This document shows positions 1 to 9,122 of a stretch of 64,000 bases of DNA, piece after piece (within the stretch, counting starts at the first letter, position 1; the number at the start of each line of letters is the position of its first letter). The stretch is from positions 26,999 to 90,998 of the forward strand of contig NZ_PXYI01000015.1 of assembly GCF_003012735.1 (NCBI RefSeq), read 5' to 3'. Below the pieces are notes generated by a model. It saw nothing but the letters and a program-made list of their open reading frames with translations, searched no databases and had not been told where the DNA came from. This DNA comes from Allosphingosinicella deserti (GTDB taxonomy: Bacteria; Pseudomonadota; Alphaproteobacteria; Sphingomonadales; Sphingomonadaceae). The position numbers and the translations under genes were made by a program.

Positions 1-2
1 TC

Positions 3-872
3 AACCAGATCGGGCGCCGCCTCACTGAGCGGCTGGAGGCGCCGGAGACGCCGGCACGACGCCACCAGCTGCTGATGATGCTCGACGAGTTCCCGGCGCT
101 TGGGCGCCTCGATTTCTTCGAGACCAGCCTCGCCTTCATGGCGGGCTACGGGATCCGTGCCTTCCTGATCGCCCAGAGCCTCAACCAGATCGACAAGGCT
201 TATGGCGAGCACAATGCGATCCTCGACAATTGTCACGTCCGGGTGGCGTTCGCCACCAATGACGAGCGCACGGCGAGGCGCATCTCGGATGCGCTCGGCA
301 CCGCGACCGAGCAGCGGGCGATGCGCAATTATGCCGGCCACCGGCTCGCCCCCTGGCTCGCCCATGTCATGGTCAGCCGGCAGGAGACCGCACGCCAGCT
401 GCTGACGCCGGGCGAGGTGATGCAATTGTCCCCTGACGAGGAGCTCGTGCTGGTCTCCGGCCTGGCGCCGGTCCGGGCACGCAAGCTGCGCTATTTCAAG
501 GACCGCAACTTCATCGCGCGGATGGCGCCGGCGCCGCAGCTGGCCTCTGGCCCCTATTCCGATTGCCCGACCCTGCGTGCCGACGACTGGTCCGGGAAGG
601 TCTGCGGCCGGGACGATCGGCTTAGCACGGCGGAGATTGCGGAGCCGAGCCAGGACGAGGGCGGCTTGCAGCAGCAGCGCCACCCCGGACTACCCGATCA
701 GGGGGGCAAGCCGGACGAGGTCGACGCCGCGCGCGAACCGCAGCTGGTGGCCGACGACGACGATGTGGCGGCGGACAAGAAGGTGATGGACCAGGCGAGG
801 GGGCTGAGCGCCGTCGCCCGCGGCTATGCGATCAATGAGGGCGCGAAACGCGACCTCGTGCCGGGGATGTGA
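3..872 (+). CDS. traG: Type IV coupling protein TraG/VirD4 family, C-terminal part (5' end outside window)
   Basis: The reading frame is open from the window edge to a TGA at 870-872, so only the last ~290 residues are present. Near the start it carries a hydrophobic stretch ending LDEF, the Walker B segment of VirD4/TraG ATPases, followed by PALGRLDFFE and FLIAQSLNQI, both typical of this family. Coupling proteins sit in the inner membrane and pass relaxosome-bound DNA to the type IV channel. The C-terminal ~100 residues are acidic and low in motif content, as is usual. It is followed 7 bp later by a ribbon-helix-helix gene and then trbB, the usual order in alphaproteobacterial conjugative elements. 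The Walker A motif and membrane segments would lie upstream of the window. Confidence 0.93.
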   Translation, partial: NQIGRRLTERLEAPETPARRHQLLMMLDEFPALGRLDFFETSLAFMAGYGIRAFLIAQSLNQIDKAYGEHNAILDNCHVRVAFATNDERTARRISDALGTATEQRAMRNYAGHRLAPWLAHVMVSRQETARQLLTPGEVMQLSPDEELVLVSGLAPVRARKLRYFKDRNFIARMAPAPQLASGPYSDCPTLRADDWSGKVCGRDDRLSTAEIAEPSQDEGGLQQQRHPGLPDQGGKPDEVDAAREPQLVADDDDVAADKKVMDQARGLSAVARGYAINEGAKRDLVPGM

Positions 873-879
873 GGCCGAG

Positions 880-1284
880 ATGAAGGTCCGTCAGAACCTC
901 TATATCGATCGGGAGCTCAGCCAGGCCCTGGAGGCGCTCGCCGCAGGCTCGCGGGGCAACAAGAGCCATATCGTCAACGACGCCCTCAAGGCCTGGCTCG
1001 CCCGACGCGGCGCCAGAGAGGTGGACGAGCTTTTGAAGCCGCGCCTCGACCGGATGTCGCGCGAAATTGCCGGCGCGCGGCGCGACATCGACGTGCTGCT
1101 CGAAAGCCTGTCGCTGTTCGTGCGCTACCAGTTGATGGTGACTGCGCCGCTGCCGGAGGCGGATGCCGCCGCCCGCGCGGTCGGCCGCGACCGGTTCGAG
1201 GCGTTCGTTGCCCAGGTCGGCCGCCAGATCGCCGCCGGCAGGCGCACGCTCGGTCCGGCAGACGGGGAGGGCGGCGGGTCATGA
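880..1284 (+). CDS. Ribbon-helix-helix (CopG-like) protein of the conjugation cluster
   Basis: A 134-residue protein. The first ~45 residues fit a ribbon-helix-helix fold: a short strand (VRQNLYIDRELSQ), then helices including NKSHIVNDALKAWL. The rest is helical and charged. I chose the ATG at 880 because the strand motif begins there and a purine-rich stretch precedes it; an in-frame ATG at 826 would lie inside traG. It sits between traG and trbB and overlaps trbB by 4 bp (ATGA), so the two are probably translationally coupled. In related elements a CopG-type gene occupies this slot and is presumed to control transfer genes; that role is inference. Confidence 0.8.
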   Translation: MKVRQNLYIDRELSQALEALAAGSRGNKSHIVNDALKAWLARRGAREVDELLKPRLDRMSREIAGARRDIDVLLESLSLFVRYQLMVTAPLPEADAAARAVGRDRFEAFVAQVGRQIAAGRRTLGPADGEGGGS

Positions 1285-2282
1285 GCGATTTCTCTCCGGG
1301 AACGGCCTCGACCGAGCGGCGCCGCGCGATGCTGCGCACCGCCATGGGTCCCGCGATCGCGGCTGCGCTCGGCGACCCGCGGGTGGTCGAAGTGATGGTC
1401 AATCCGGACGGTGCCCTCCGCATCGACGTACTCGGCGAAGGACGGCTCGACACGGGGCTCCGTCTCGAGCCGGCCGAGGTCGAGCGGATCATCCGGCTGG
1501 TGGCGTCCCATGCGCGGGCCGAAGTCCATGGCGAGCGGCCGATCGTGTCGTCGGAGCTGCCGCCGCACGGCGACGGCGCTGGCGAACGGTTCGAGGGCAT
1601 CTTGCCGCCGGTGTCGGTCGGGCCGTGCTTCTCGATCCGCAAACCCGCGGCCCGCATCTACACTCTGCTGGATTATGTCGGCGACGGCATCATGTCGGCC
1701 GCTGCCGCCCGTCTGCTGTCGTTGGCCGTCGTCGACCGCATGAACATCCTCGTCGCGGGCGGCACCAGCTCGGGCAAGACGACGCTCGCCGATGCCCTCC
1801 TCGCCGAAATGGCGCATCTCGACGAGCGGGTGATCCTGATCGAGGACACGCGCGAGCTGCGATCGCCCGCCGCCGACACGGTCGCGCTGCGGGTGCGGGC
1901 GGGCAGCGTGACGATGGCGGACCTGGTGCGATCGACGCTGCGCCTCCGGCCCGACCGGATCATCGTCGGTGAGGTGCGCGGCGGCGAGGCCCTCGACATG
2001 CTCAAGGCCTGGAACACCGGCCATCCCGGCGGGATCGCGACCGTTCACGCCAACAGCGCGGCCGCCGCCCTCTACCGGATCGAGCAGCTCATCCAGGAGG
2101 CCGTGGTCGCCGTGCCGCGCCGGCTGATCGCCGAAGCGATCGACATGATCGTGTTCATCGCCGGTCGCGGCACCGCCCGCCGCGTCGAGACGATCGCCCG
2201 TGTCGCCGGCCTCGATGCGGAGGGCGGCTACGCCCTCGTCGATCTCACCCCATCGCTCACCCTTGAACCCGAAGGAGACTGA
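1281..2282 (+). CDS. trbB: Conjugal transfer ATPase TrbB (VirB11-like)
   Basis: A 333-residue cytoplasmic secretion ATPase that powers the mating channel. The Walker A motif GGTSSGKTT lies at about residues 160-168. It is followed by the Asp-box-like ILIEDTREL near residue 190, then RLRPDRIIVGEVRGGEALDM and the His-box region TGHPGGIATVHANS, in the order expected for VirB11/TrbB/GspE ATPases. Length is normal for the family. It overlaps the upstream gene by 4 bp and is 2 bp from trbC, as in P-type (RP4-like) trb operons. Confidence 0.95.
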   Translation: MSDFSPGTASTERRRAMLRTAMGPAIAAALGDPRVVEVMVNPDGALRIDVLGEGRLDTGLRLEPAEVERIIRLVASHARAEVHGERPIVSSELPPHGDGAGERFEGILPPVSVGPCFSIRKPAARIYTLLDYVGDGIMSAAAARLLSLAVVDRMNILVAGGTSSGKTTLADALLAEMAHLDERVILIEDTRELRSPAADTVALRVRAGSVTMADLVRSTLRLRPDRIIVGEVRGGEALDMLKAWNTGHPGGIATVHANSAAAALYRIEQLIQEAVVAVPRRLIAEAIDMIVFIAGRGTARRVETIARVAGLDAEGGYALVDLTPSLTLEPEGD

Positions 2283-2284
2283 TC

Positions 2285-2620
2285 ATGTCGAAGCATCGCA
2301 ATATCCGCCCATGCCGCTTTGCCGCGTCCGTGGTGGCGATCGGCGTGTCGCTCGCGCTGGCCAGCGCGGCACAGGCGAGCGGCTCCGACATGCCGTGGGA
2401 GGAGCCGCTCCAGCAGGTGCTGGAGTCGGTGCAGGGACCGGTCGCGAAGATCGTCGCGGTGATCATCATCATCACCACCGGCCTGACATTGGCGTTCGGG
2501 GAGACCGCCGGCGGCTTTCGGCGGCTGATCCAGATCGTCTTCGGCCTGTCGATCGCGTTCGCGGCCTCCTCCTTCTTCCTGTCCTTCTTCAGCTTCGCCG
2601 GCGGAGCCCTCGTCGCATGA
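2285..2620 (+). CDS. trbC: Conjugal transfer pilin TrbC (VirB2-like)
   Basis: A 111-residue protein with an N-terminal signal peptide (hydrophobic run ending ASAAQASG around residue 34). Two hydrophobic helices follow, the first beginning near VAVIIIITTGL and the second near IQIVFGLSIAFAAS. This is the standard layout of a cyclised P-type pilin precursor, which forms the external pilus. The start ATG is 2 bp after the trbB stop. The stop overlaps the trbD start (ATGA), so expression is coupled. Confidence 0.92.
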   Translation: MSKHRNIRPCRFAASVVAIGVSLALASAAQASGSDMPWEEPLQQVLESVQGPVAKIVAVIIIITTGLTLAFGETAGGFRRLIQIVFGLSIAFAASSFFLSFFSFAGGALVA

Positions 2621-2877
2621 GCCATATCGAAGGCTTCGAGGCGCCGATCCACGCCAGTCTCGGTCAGGCCATCCTGCTCGGCGGTGCGCCGCGCGGCATA
2701 GCCATCCTGAACGGCACGGTCGCCGCGGCGGTGGGGCTGGGGCTGCAGCAATGGCTGGTCGGCATCGCCCTGTGGGCGGGCGGCCACAGCATCGCCGTGT
2801 TCGCCGCCCGCCGCGATCCGGATTTCGCGCCCGTCCTGCTGCGCCACCTGCGCCAGAAAGGCTATCTCGCATGCTGA
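2617..2877 (+). CDS. trbD: Conjugal transfer protein TrbD (VirB3-like)
   Basis: An 86-residue inner-membrane protein. It shows the TrbD/VirB3 pattern of a short polar N-terminus with HASL and a PRGIAILNG motif, then one long hydrophobic region (residues ~28-62) and a basic tail. VirB3-type proteins associate with the VirB4-type ATPase encoded next to them. The ATG at 2617 overlaps the trbC stop by 4 bp. The stop at 2875-2877 overlaps the trbE start by 7 bp, which fixes both starts well. Confidence 0.9.
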   Translation: MSHIEGFEAPIHASLGQAILLGGAPRGIAILNGTVAAAVGLGLQQWLVGIALWAGGHSIAVFAARRDPDFAPVLLRHLRQKGYLAC

Positions 2878-5309
2878 ACCTCGCCGAATACCGGCGGCGT
2901 GCCGACCGCCTCGCGGACCATCTGCCCTGGGCGGCTTTGGTCGCGCCGGGCGTGGTGCTCAACAAGGACGGCAGCTTCCAGCGCAGCTTCGCCCTTCGCG
3001 GCCCGGATCTCGAAAGCGCCACCGAGGCGGAACTGGTCTCGGCCTGCGCCCGCGCCAACAATGTGCTGAAGCGGCTCGGGTCGGGATGGGCTTTGTTCTT
3101 CGAGGCCGAGCGGCGCGAAGCGCTCGGCTATCCGATGAGCAGCTTCCCGGACGCCGCCTCCTGGCTGGTCGACCAGGAGCGGCGCGCCGGGTTCGAGGCT
3201 GCGGGCCGCCACTTCGAGAGCATCTATCATGGTACTTTGCTGTGGTTGCCGCCGGCGGACAGCAAAGACGCGGCCGGACGCACGCTGGTCGATCGGCCGG
3301 GCGAGGGGCAGGGCCGCGATTGGCGGGCGAGCCTCGCCGAGTTCGTCGCCGAGACCGACCGGGTGCTCGACCTTCTCGCCGGCTTCATGCCGGAGCTGCG
3401 GCCGCTCGGGGACGCCGAGACGCTGACCTACCTGCACGGTACGATCTCGGACCGCCGGCACGTCGTCGGGGTGCCCGAGACCCCCGTCTATCTCGATGCC
3501 GTGCTCGCGGACACGCCGCTCATCGGCGGTCTCGAGCCGAAGCTCGGAAGCCTCCACCTGCGCACCCTGACCCTGCTCGGCTTTCCGAACCTCAGCCGCC
3601 CGGGCGTGCTCGATGCCCTTAACCACCAAGATTTCGGCTATCGCTGGGTCACTCGCTTCATCGCGCTCGACAATACCGAGGCCACCAGGGCGCTGACCCG
3701 GATCCGGCGGCAATGGTTCAACAAGCGCAAGTCGGTCACTGCCCTGCTGCGCGAGGTGATGTACAATCAGCCGGCACAGCTTCTCGACACCGACGCTGAC
3801 AACAAGGTCGTCGATGCCGATCTTGCCCTGCAGGTGCTCGGCGCCGACCACGTGGCCTTCGGCTATCTGACCACCACCATCACGCTTGCCGACAGTGAAC
3901 GCGCGGGCGTCGAGGACAAGGTTCGTGCGGTTGAGCGGGTCGTCAACGGCCTCGGCTTCACCTGCGTGCGCGAGAGCGTCAACGCCGTCGAGGCATGGCT
4001 GTCGTCGCTGCCGGGCCAGGTCTACGCCAACGTGCGCCAGCCGCTGGTCCACACACTCAACCTTGCCCACCTGATGCCGCTGTCGGCGGTGTGGGCCGGA
4101 CCCGACTCGAACCGGCATCTGGGCGGGCCGCCCTTGTTCTACGCCCATAGCAGCGGATCGACGCCGTTCCGGCTGTCGACCCATGTCGGCGATGTCGGCC
4201 ACATGCTCGTCGTCGGCCCGACCGGCGCCGGCAAGTCGGTGCTGCTGGCGCTGATCGCGCTCCAGTTCCGGCGCTACGCCGGATCGCAGGTCTACATCTT
4301 CGACAAGGGCTATTCGGCGCGTGCGGCGGTGCTGGCGATGGGCGGCGCCCATCATGCGCTCGGGCAGGAGCGGGACGGCGCCGAAGAGCTCGCCTTCCAG
4401 CCACTCCGCGCGATCGACGAGCCGGGGGAGCGGAGCTGGGCGGCGGAATGGATCGCAGCATTGCTCGCCCACGAGACTGTCACGGTCACGCCCGAGGTCA
4501 AGGACGCACTCTGGTCGGCGCTCGGCAGCCTTGCGTCTGCGCCGCGGGAGGAGCGGACGCTGACCGGGCTGGTCATGCTGCTCCAGTCCAACATGCTCCG
4601 GACCGCACTTGCCGCCTACACGCTTGACGGTCCGTTCGGCCGGCTGCTCGATGCCTCGGAGCAGACACTCGCGCTCGGCGACGTGGAATGCTTCGAGACC
4701 GAGGCGCTGATGGGCCGGACAGGGGTGGTCGCCCCGGTGCTGACTTATCTGTTCCACCGCCTCGAGGAGCGGTTCGACGGGCGCCCGACCCTACTGGTGC
4801 TCGACGAAGCCTGGATCTTCCTCGACCATCCCCTGTTCGCCGCCCGTATCCGCGAGTGGCTGAAGACGCTGCGCAAGAAGAATGTCGCGGTGCTGTTCGC
4901 CACCCAGAGTCTTGCCGACATCGCCCAGAGCGCGATCGCACCGGCCATTCTCGAAAGCTGTCCGCAGCGCATCTTCCTGCCCAATGACAGGGCGATCGAG
5001 CCGCAGTCGCGCGAGGCCTATGCCCGGTTCGGGCTCAACGACCTGCAGATCGAACTGGTCAGCCGCGCCACGCCCAAGCGCCATTATTATCTGCAGTCCG
5101 CCCGCGGCAACCGCCTGTTCGAGCTCGGCCTCGGGCCGATCGCGCTGGCGCTCTGCGGCGCATCCGATCCGGCGAGCCAGGCGCGCATCGACGCGCTGCT
5201 CGCCGAGCATGGGCCGGAGGGATTTGCAGCCCGCTTCCTCGAGAGCGCCGGCCTCGACTGGGCCGCCGACCTTCTCGCCGATTTTCCAACCGCCCAAGCC
5301 AAGGAGTAG
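2871..5309 (+). CDS. trbE: Conjugal transfer ATPase TrbE (VirB4-like)
   Basis: An 812-residue protein, the usual length for TrbE. The Walker A motif GPTGAGKS is at residues 449-456. The Walker B segment LLVLDEAWIFLDH is at about residues 640-652, and a conserved FATQSLADI follows. The N-terminal ~400 residues match the TrbE/CagE region. VirB4-type ATPases drive pilus assembly and substrate transfer at the inner membrane. The start at 2871 (MLNLAEYRR) is the TrbE-like N-terminus; a longer in-frame start upstream would lie wholly inside trbD. Confidence 0.95.
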   Translation: MLNLAEYRRRADRLADHLPWAALVAPGVVLNKDGSFQRSFALRGPDLESATEAELVSACARANNVLKRLGSGWALFFEAERREALGYPMSSFPDAASWLVDQERRAGFEAAGRHFESIYHGTLLWLPPADSKDAAGRTLVDRPGEGQGRDWRASLAEFVAETDRVLDLLAGFMPELRPLGDAETLTYLHGTISDRRHVVGVPETPVYLDAVLADTPLIGGLEPKLGSLHLRTLTLLGFPNLSRPGVLDALNHQDFGYRWVTRFIALDNTEATRALTRIRRQWFNKRKSVTALLREVMYNQPAQLLDTDADNKVVDADLALQVLGADHVAFGYLTTTITLADSERAGVEDKVRAVERVVNGLGFTCVRESVNAVEAWLSSLPGQVYANVRQPLVHTLNLAHLMPLSAVWAGPDSNRHLGGPPLFYAHSSGSTPFRLSTHVGDVGHMLVVGPTGAGKSVLLALIALQFRRYAGSQVYIFDKGYSARAAVLAMGGAHHALGQERDGAEELAFQPLRAIDEPGERSWAAEWIAALLAHETVTVTPEVKDALWSALGSLASAPREERTLTGLVMLLQSNMLRTALAAYTLDGPFGRLLDASEQTLALGDVECFETEALMGRTGVVAPVLTYLFHRLEERFDGRPTLLVLDEAWIFLDHPLFAARIREWLKTLRKKNVAVLFATQSLADIAQSAIAPAILESCPQRIFLPNDRAIEPQSREAYARFGLNDLQIELVSRATPKRHYYLQSARGNRLFELGLGPIALALCGASDPASQARIDALLAEHGPEGFAARFLESAGLDWAADLLADFPTAQAKE

Positions 5310-5314
5310 ATGCA

Positions 5315-6061
5315 ATGCGCCTTTCCACCCGCAAATATCTCGTCGCGTCGGCGCTCGGTCTCGTCGCGCTCGGCTCGCTCGCCTGTGCGATCGCAGTGCC
5401 GGGAACGCCCGCCCGCGCACAGCTCAAGGTGTTCGATCCCACCAATTACAGCCAGAACCTGCTCACCGCAGCGCGGACGCTGCAGCAGATCAACAACCAG
5501 ATCCGCTCGCTGCAGAACGAAGCGCAGATGCTGACCAACCAGTCGAAGAACCTGTCCCGGATCGCCTTTCCGGAGCTCCGGGCCCTGACGGAAAATTTGA
5601 AGGCGATCGATCGGCTGATGGCGCAGGCGCAAGGCCTGGATTTTCGTGTCGACGGCCTCGACCAGCAATTCGGGCGGCTGTTTCCGGAGGAGCTCGACCA
5701 AGCGCTCGGGACCAACCAGCGCGTGGTCGAGGCGAGGGCTCGCCTGGAGGCCGCGAAAGCGGGGTTCCGCCAGGCCATGGGCGTGCAGTCGCAGATCGTC
5801 GCGACCCTGAATGCCGACGCCGACGTGCTGAACGGCATCGTCGGCAGGAGCCAGGGCGCCGAAGGCGCGCTGCAGGCGCAGCAGGCAACCAACCAGCTGC
5901 TCGCGCTGACCGCCAAGCAGCAATTCCAGATCCAGAATTTGATGGCAGCCCAATATCGCGCCGAGGCAACGGAAGCGGCGCGTCGCGTCCAGGCCGAGGC
6001 GGAAGGGCGCGCCGCCACCAGGAAGTTCCTCGGGTCGGGCTCCGCCTACACCCCCCATTAG
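5315..6061 (+). CDS. trbJ: Conjugal transfer protein TrbJ (VirB5-like)
   Basis: A 248-residue periplasmic protein with a signal peptide (hydrophobic stretch ending ARAQ near residue 32). A long helical body rich in Gln and Ala follows, starting FDPTNYSQNLLTAARTLQQINNQI, a hallmark of TrbJ. TrbJ is the minor pilin or adhesin-like tip protein of P-type systems. It starts 5 bp after trbE. The next ~110 bp up to trbL should hold trbK but do not contain an intact copy. Confidence 0.92.
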   Translation: MRLSTRKYLVASALGLVALGSLACAIAVPGTPARAQLKVFDPTNYSQNLLTAARTLQQINNQIRSLQNEAQMLTNQSKNLSRIAFPELRALTENLKAIDRLMAQAQGLDFRVDGLDQQFGRLFPEELDQALGTNQRVVEARARLEAAKAGFRQAMGVQSQIVATLNADADVLNGIVGRSQGAEGALQAQQATNQLLALTAKQQFQIQNLMAAQYRAEATEAARRVQAEAEGRAATRKFLGSGSAYTPH

Positions 6062-6077
6062 GTGCGCGCCGGATCCG

Positions 6078-6176
6078 GTGCGGCGAGCAGGCCTCGTGCT
6101 CGCCGCAGCCGCCGCGGGGCGCGCCGGCATCCCACAACGCGCTTCGCCTCACCCTCCTGATGGACGAGACACGTGA
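6078..6176 (+). pseudogene. trbK: Candidate degenerate trbK (entry-exclusion lipoprotein) remnant
   Basis: A GTG-started frame of only 32 codons fills the trbK slot between trbJ and trbL. It begins with a basic pair and a short hydrophobic stretch (RRAGLVLAAAAAG), as a TrbK lipoprotein signal would, but no lipobox cysteine follows. The frame turns Pro- and Arg-rich and ends at a TGA overlapping the trbL GTG. Functional TrbK is usually about twice this length. The slot and N-terminus suggest a decayed entry-exclusion gene. A chance frame is also possible. Confidence 0.3.
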
Positions 6177-7480
6177 CCGATCTCAACGTCATCGACCGCT
6201 TCCTGCAGGCCTTCATCCGCTACATCGACAGCGGGTTCGGGCTGCTCGGCAGCGACGTCCAGTTTCTCACCGCGACCCTGATCGGCATCGACATCACTCT
6301 CGCCGGTCTGTTCTGGGCGATGGGCGGCGAGGACAATGTCATCGGCCGCTTCCTCAGGAAGATCCTTTATATCGGCGCCTTCGCGCTGATCCTGAACAGC
6401 TTCTCCCTGCTCGCCGACATCATCTTCCGGTCGTTCGCGCAGGCCGGGCTGACCGCCGGGGGAGGGACCTTGTCCGCCGAGGATCTGCTGCGGCCCGGAC
6501 GTGTCGCAGCCACCGGCTATGCCGCCGCCTGGCCACTGCTCGAGCAGGCCTCGGGCATGATGGGGTTCGTCAGCTTCTTCGAGAATTTCCTCACCATCTC
6601 GGTGCTGCTCTTCTCCTGGGCGATCGTCATCCTCGCCTTCTTCATCCTCGCCGTGCAGATGTTCGTGACGATCATCGAGTTCAAGCTGACCAGCCTCGCC
6701 GGCTTCATCCTCGTGCCGTTCGCACTCTGGAACCGCACCGGCTTCCTTGCCGAGCGGGTGCTCGGAAATGTGGTCTCTTCGGGCATCAAGGTGATGGTGC
6801 TGGCGGTAATCGTCGGCATCGGCTCCAACTTCTTCGCCGAGTTCACGACCTCGATGCAGGGCCAGGAACCCAACCTCGGCGCCGCCATGAGCCTGGCGCT
6901 CGGCGCGCTGTCGCTGTTCGGCCTCGGCATCTTCGGACCGGGCATCGCCTCCGGCCTCGTCGCCGGAGCGCCGCAGCTCGGTGCCGGTGCGGCGCTCGGT
7001 ACTGTGGCCGGCGCGACCGGGATCACCATGCTTGCAGGCGGCGCCACGGCGGGCGCAGCGCGCGCCATCGGCGGGACTGCGCTCGGCGCCGTTCGTGCCG
7101 GCACATCGATGGGCGCTGCGGCATCGACCGCCTACGGCCTCGGCAAGGAAACCGCCTCGTCTCCGACCGTTGGCGCGGGGCTCGGCGGCGTTGCGCGGGC
7201 TGCCGGTAATGCGATTCGTGACCGCGCGTCCGGCGCGCTCGGGCTCGCCGATGCCGCATCGAGGGGCCGTGCTGCTGCCTGGGACGCGCTCAATCGCAAC
7301 GGCTCCGGCGGGGCATCTTCCGGGGGCGCTGCGGCAGCCAGCGAGGCCCCGGCATGGGCGCAGGCGATGCGCAGCCGGCAGTCTGCCCGCCACCACCAGC
7401 AAGCCGCCTTGCACGCACTCCAGCAAGGCGACCGTGGCGGCGCATCCGCCCACCCCGACATCAAGGAAAGGGACGATTGA
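6173..7480 (+). CDS. trbL: Conjugal transfer protein TrbL (VirB6-like)
   Basis: A 435-residue polytopic inner-membrane protein starting at GTG. Residues ~30-280 hold about six hydrophobic helices (for example around LIGIDITLAGLFWAMG, FALILNSFSLL and SVLLFSWAIVILAFFILAV). The C-terminal third is Gly/Ala-rich and hydrophilic, the normal TrbL architecture. TrbL forms part of the inner-membrane channel. Its stop overlaps the trbF ATG by 1 bp. GTG is chosen because MTDLNVIDRFLQAF is the family N-terminus and no better ATG exists. Confidence 0.93.
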   Translation: MTDLNVIDRFLQAFIRYIDSGFGLLGSDVQFLTATLIGIDITLAGLFWAMGGEDNVIGRFLRKILYIGAFALILNSFSLLADIIFRSFAQAGLTAGGGTLSAEDLLRPGRVAATGYAAAWPLLEQASGMMGFVSFFENFLTISVLLFSWAIVILAFFILAVQMFVTIIEFKLTSLAGFILVPFALWNRTGFLAERVLGNVVSSGIKVMVLAVIVGIGSNFFAEFTTSMQGQEPNLGAAMSLALGALSLFGLGIFGPGIASGLVAGAPQLGAGAALGTVAGATGITMLAGGATAGAARAIGGTALGAVRAGTSMGAAASTAYGLGKETASSPTVGAGLGGVARAAGNAIRDRASGALGLADAASRGRAAAWDALNRNGSGGASSGGAAAASEAPAWAQAMRSRQSARHHQQAALHALQQGDRGGASAHPDIKERDD

Positions 7481-8277
7481 TGATCTTCAGACGTGCCGTC
7501 CAGCGTTACGGACGAACGCCCGAACCGGAGACGCCTTACCAGCGCGCCAGCCAGGTCTGGGACGAGCGGATCGGCGCCGCGCGCGTGCAGGCGCGCAACT
7601 GGCGGCTGATGGCGTTCGGGACGCTTGCCCTCGCGTGCGGGACCTCCGCCGCGATCGTCTGGCAGTCCCTCCAGAGCAGGGTCACGCCCTATGTCGTCGA
7701 GGTCGACCGCCTCGGCGAGGCGAGGGCGGTGAGCGAAGCCGAGGCCGGCTACAGCCCGGGCGACGCGCAGATTGCGTGGCACCTCGCCAAGTTCATCGAG
7801 AATGTCCGCGGCGTCTCGCTCGATCCGGTGCTGATGCGCCGCGCCTGGCTGTCCGCCTATGACTTCGCCACCGAGCGCGGCGCGCGCTTCCTCAACGATT
7901 ATGCGCGCGCCGCCGATCCGTTCGCCGGCCTCGGCGAGCGGACGGTGTCGGTGCAGGTCACCAGCGTCGTCCGAGCCTCGGAGACGTCGTTCCAGGTGAA
8001 ATGGACCGAGACGGCCTACGAACGCGGCAGCGAGGCAGGATCGTCGCACTGGACCGGGATGGTGACGATCGTGACCACGGCGCCGAGATCGGCCGACACG
8101 CTCCGCGCCAATCCGCTCGGAATCTATGTCGATGCGATCGACTGGACCCGCGAACTCGACCCACCCGCCGCGGCGACGCCGGTCGGCAGGCCGGCGCCTC
8201 AGCCGATGCCGCTCGGCTCTCCGCTCGATCCGAACCTTGCCCCTCAGCCGAATAGCCAATCGGAGGTCCAGCCATGA
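7480..8277 (+). CDS. trbF: Conjugal transfer protein TrbF (VirB8-like)
   Basis: A 265-residue bitopic inner-membrane protein. A cytoplasmic N-terminus containing NPYxRA-like TPYQRASQVWDERIG precedes one membrane helix (residues ~45-65, MAFGTLALACGTSAAIV). A periplasmic domain follows with the VTPYVVEVDRLG strand and QVKWTE, both typical of VirB8/TrbF. VirB8 proteins organise the inner-membrane complex. The ATG at 7480 overlaps the trbL stop. The C-terminal ~40 residues are Pro-rich. The stop overlaps the trbG start by 4 bp. Confidence 0.93.
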   Translation: MIFRRAVQRYGRTPEPETPYQRASQVWDERIGAARVQARNWRLMAFGTLALACGTSAAIVWQSLQSRVTPYVVEVDRLGEARAVSEAEAGYSPGDAQIAWHLAKFIENVRGVSLDPVLMRRAWLSAYDFATERGARFLNDYARAADPFAGLGERTVSVQVTSVVRASETSFQVKWTETAYERGSEAGSSHWTGMVTIVTTAPRSADTLRANPLGIYVDAIDWTRELDPPAAATPVGRPAPQPMPLGSPLDPNLAPQPNSQSEVQP

Positions 8278-9122
8278 TCCGCTCCCTTCAAGCACCGCTT
8301 CTACTCACTGCCTGCCTTGCTTTGGTACCTGGAGATGCCTGCGCGGTACCTCGCCGGGCAGCGCAGGACGGCGCACCGGCTGCGGCCAGGGAGAGCGCAC
8401 CACGCGCACCGGGGGGGCGAGGATCCGCCGGTGCCGTGCAGGTCTATCCGTTCACGGACCGGACGACCTATTACCTCATCACCGCACCCGAACGGGTGAC
8501 GGACATCATGCTCCAGCCGGGCGAGGCGCTGGTGGCGGTGGCGAGCGGCGACACCGCGCGCTGGGTGATCGGCGATACGACCAGCGGATCCGGCGCGGAC
8601 AAGCGGACGCATGTGCTGGTCAAGCCATTCGGTCCTGGCCTGTCCACCAACCTCGTCATCACCACCGACAGGCGCAGCTATCATGTCGCGCTGACCAGCG
8701 TGTCGAGAGTGGCGATGACGTCCTTGTCATGGACCTATCCGCAGGATGCGCTGATCGCGCTGAAGCGGGCGGCCGCGGAGGCCGAAGCTGCCGCCCCGGT
8801 TGCTGCAGGGCTCGAGATCGAGCAGCTGCGCTTCAACTATTCCATCTCGGGGGATCGCCCCTCCTGGCGGCCGCTGCGCGCCTTCGACGATGGACGGCGT
8901 ACCTTCATCGAGTTCCCCGAGACCGTGGCCGTCGGCGAGGCGCCGCCAATCTTCCTGCTCGGGCCGGACGGCGAGGCCCAGTTGGTCAACTACCGGGTCA
9001 AGGGCCGCTTCTATGTGGTCGACCGCATCTTCGAGGCCGCCGAGCTTCGGCTCGGCACCAGCAAGCAGGCGAAGGTGCGCATCCGTCGGCAGGAGGGCGC
9101 AGCGGCGCGGAGCGGATCATGA
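8274..9122 (+). CDS. trbG: Conjugal transfer protein TrbG (VirB9-like)
   Basis: A 282-residue secreted protein with a signal peptide (hydrophobic residues ~8-24, ending GDACA). It has the VirB9/CagX pattern: VYPFTDRTTYYLITAPERVTDI, then the strand pair around GDTARWVIGDTTSG and LVITTDRRSYHVAL, and a C-terminal beta domain with FNYSISG and VNYRVKGRFYVVDRIF. VirB9-type proteins form the outer-membrane core with TrbI and TrbH. It overlaps trbF and trbI by 4 bp each. No trbH gene is seen, which is common in the short alphaproteobacterial trb clusters. Confidence 0.94.
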   Translation: MIRSLQAPLLLTACLALVPGDACAVPRRAAQDGAPAAARESAPRAPGGRGSAGAVQVYPFTDRTTYYLITAPERVTDIMLQPGEALVAVASGDTARWVIGDTTSGSGADKRTHVLVKPFGPGLSTNLVITTDRRSYHVALTSVSRVAMTSLSWTYPQDALIALKRAAAEAEAAAPVAAGLEIEQLRFNYSISGDRPSWRPLRAFDDGRRTFIEFPETVAVGEAPPIFLLGPDGEAQLVNYRVKGRFYVVDRIFEAAELRLGTSKQAKVRIRRQEGAAARSGS

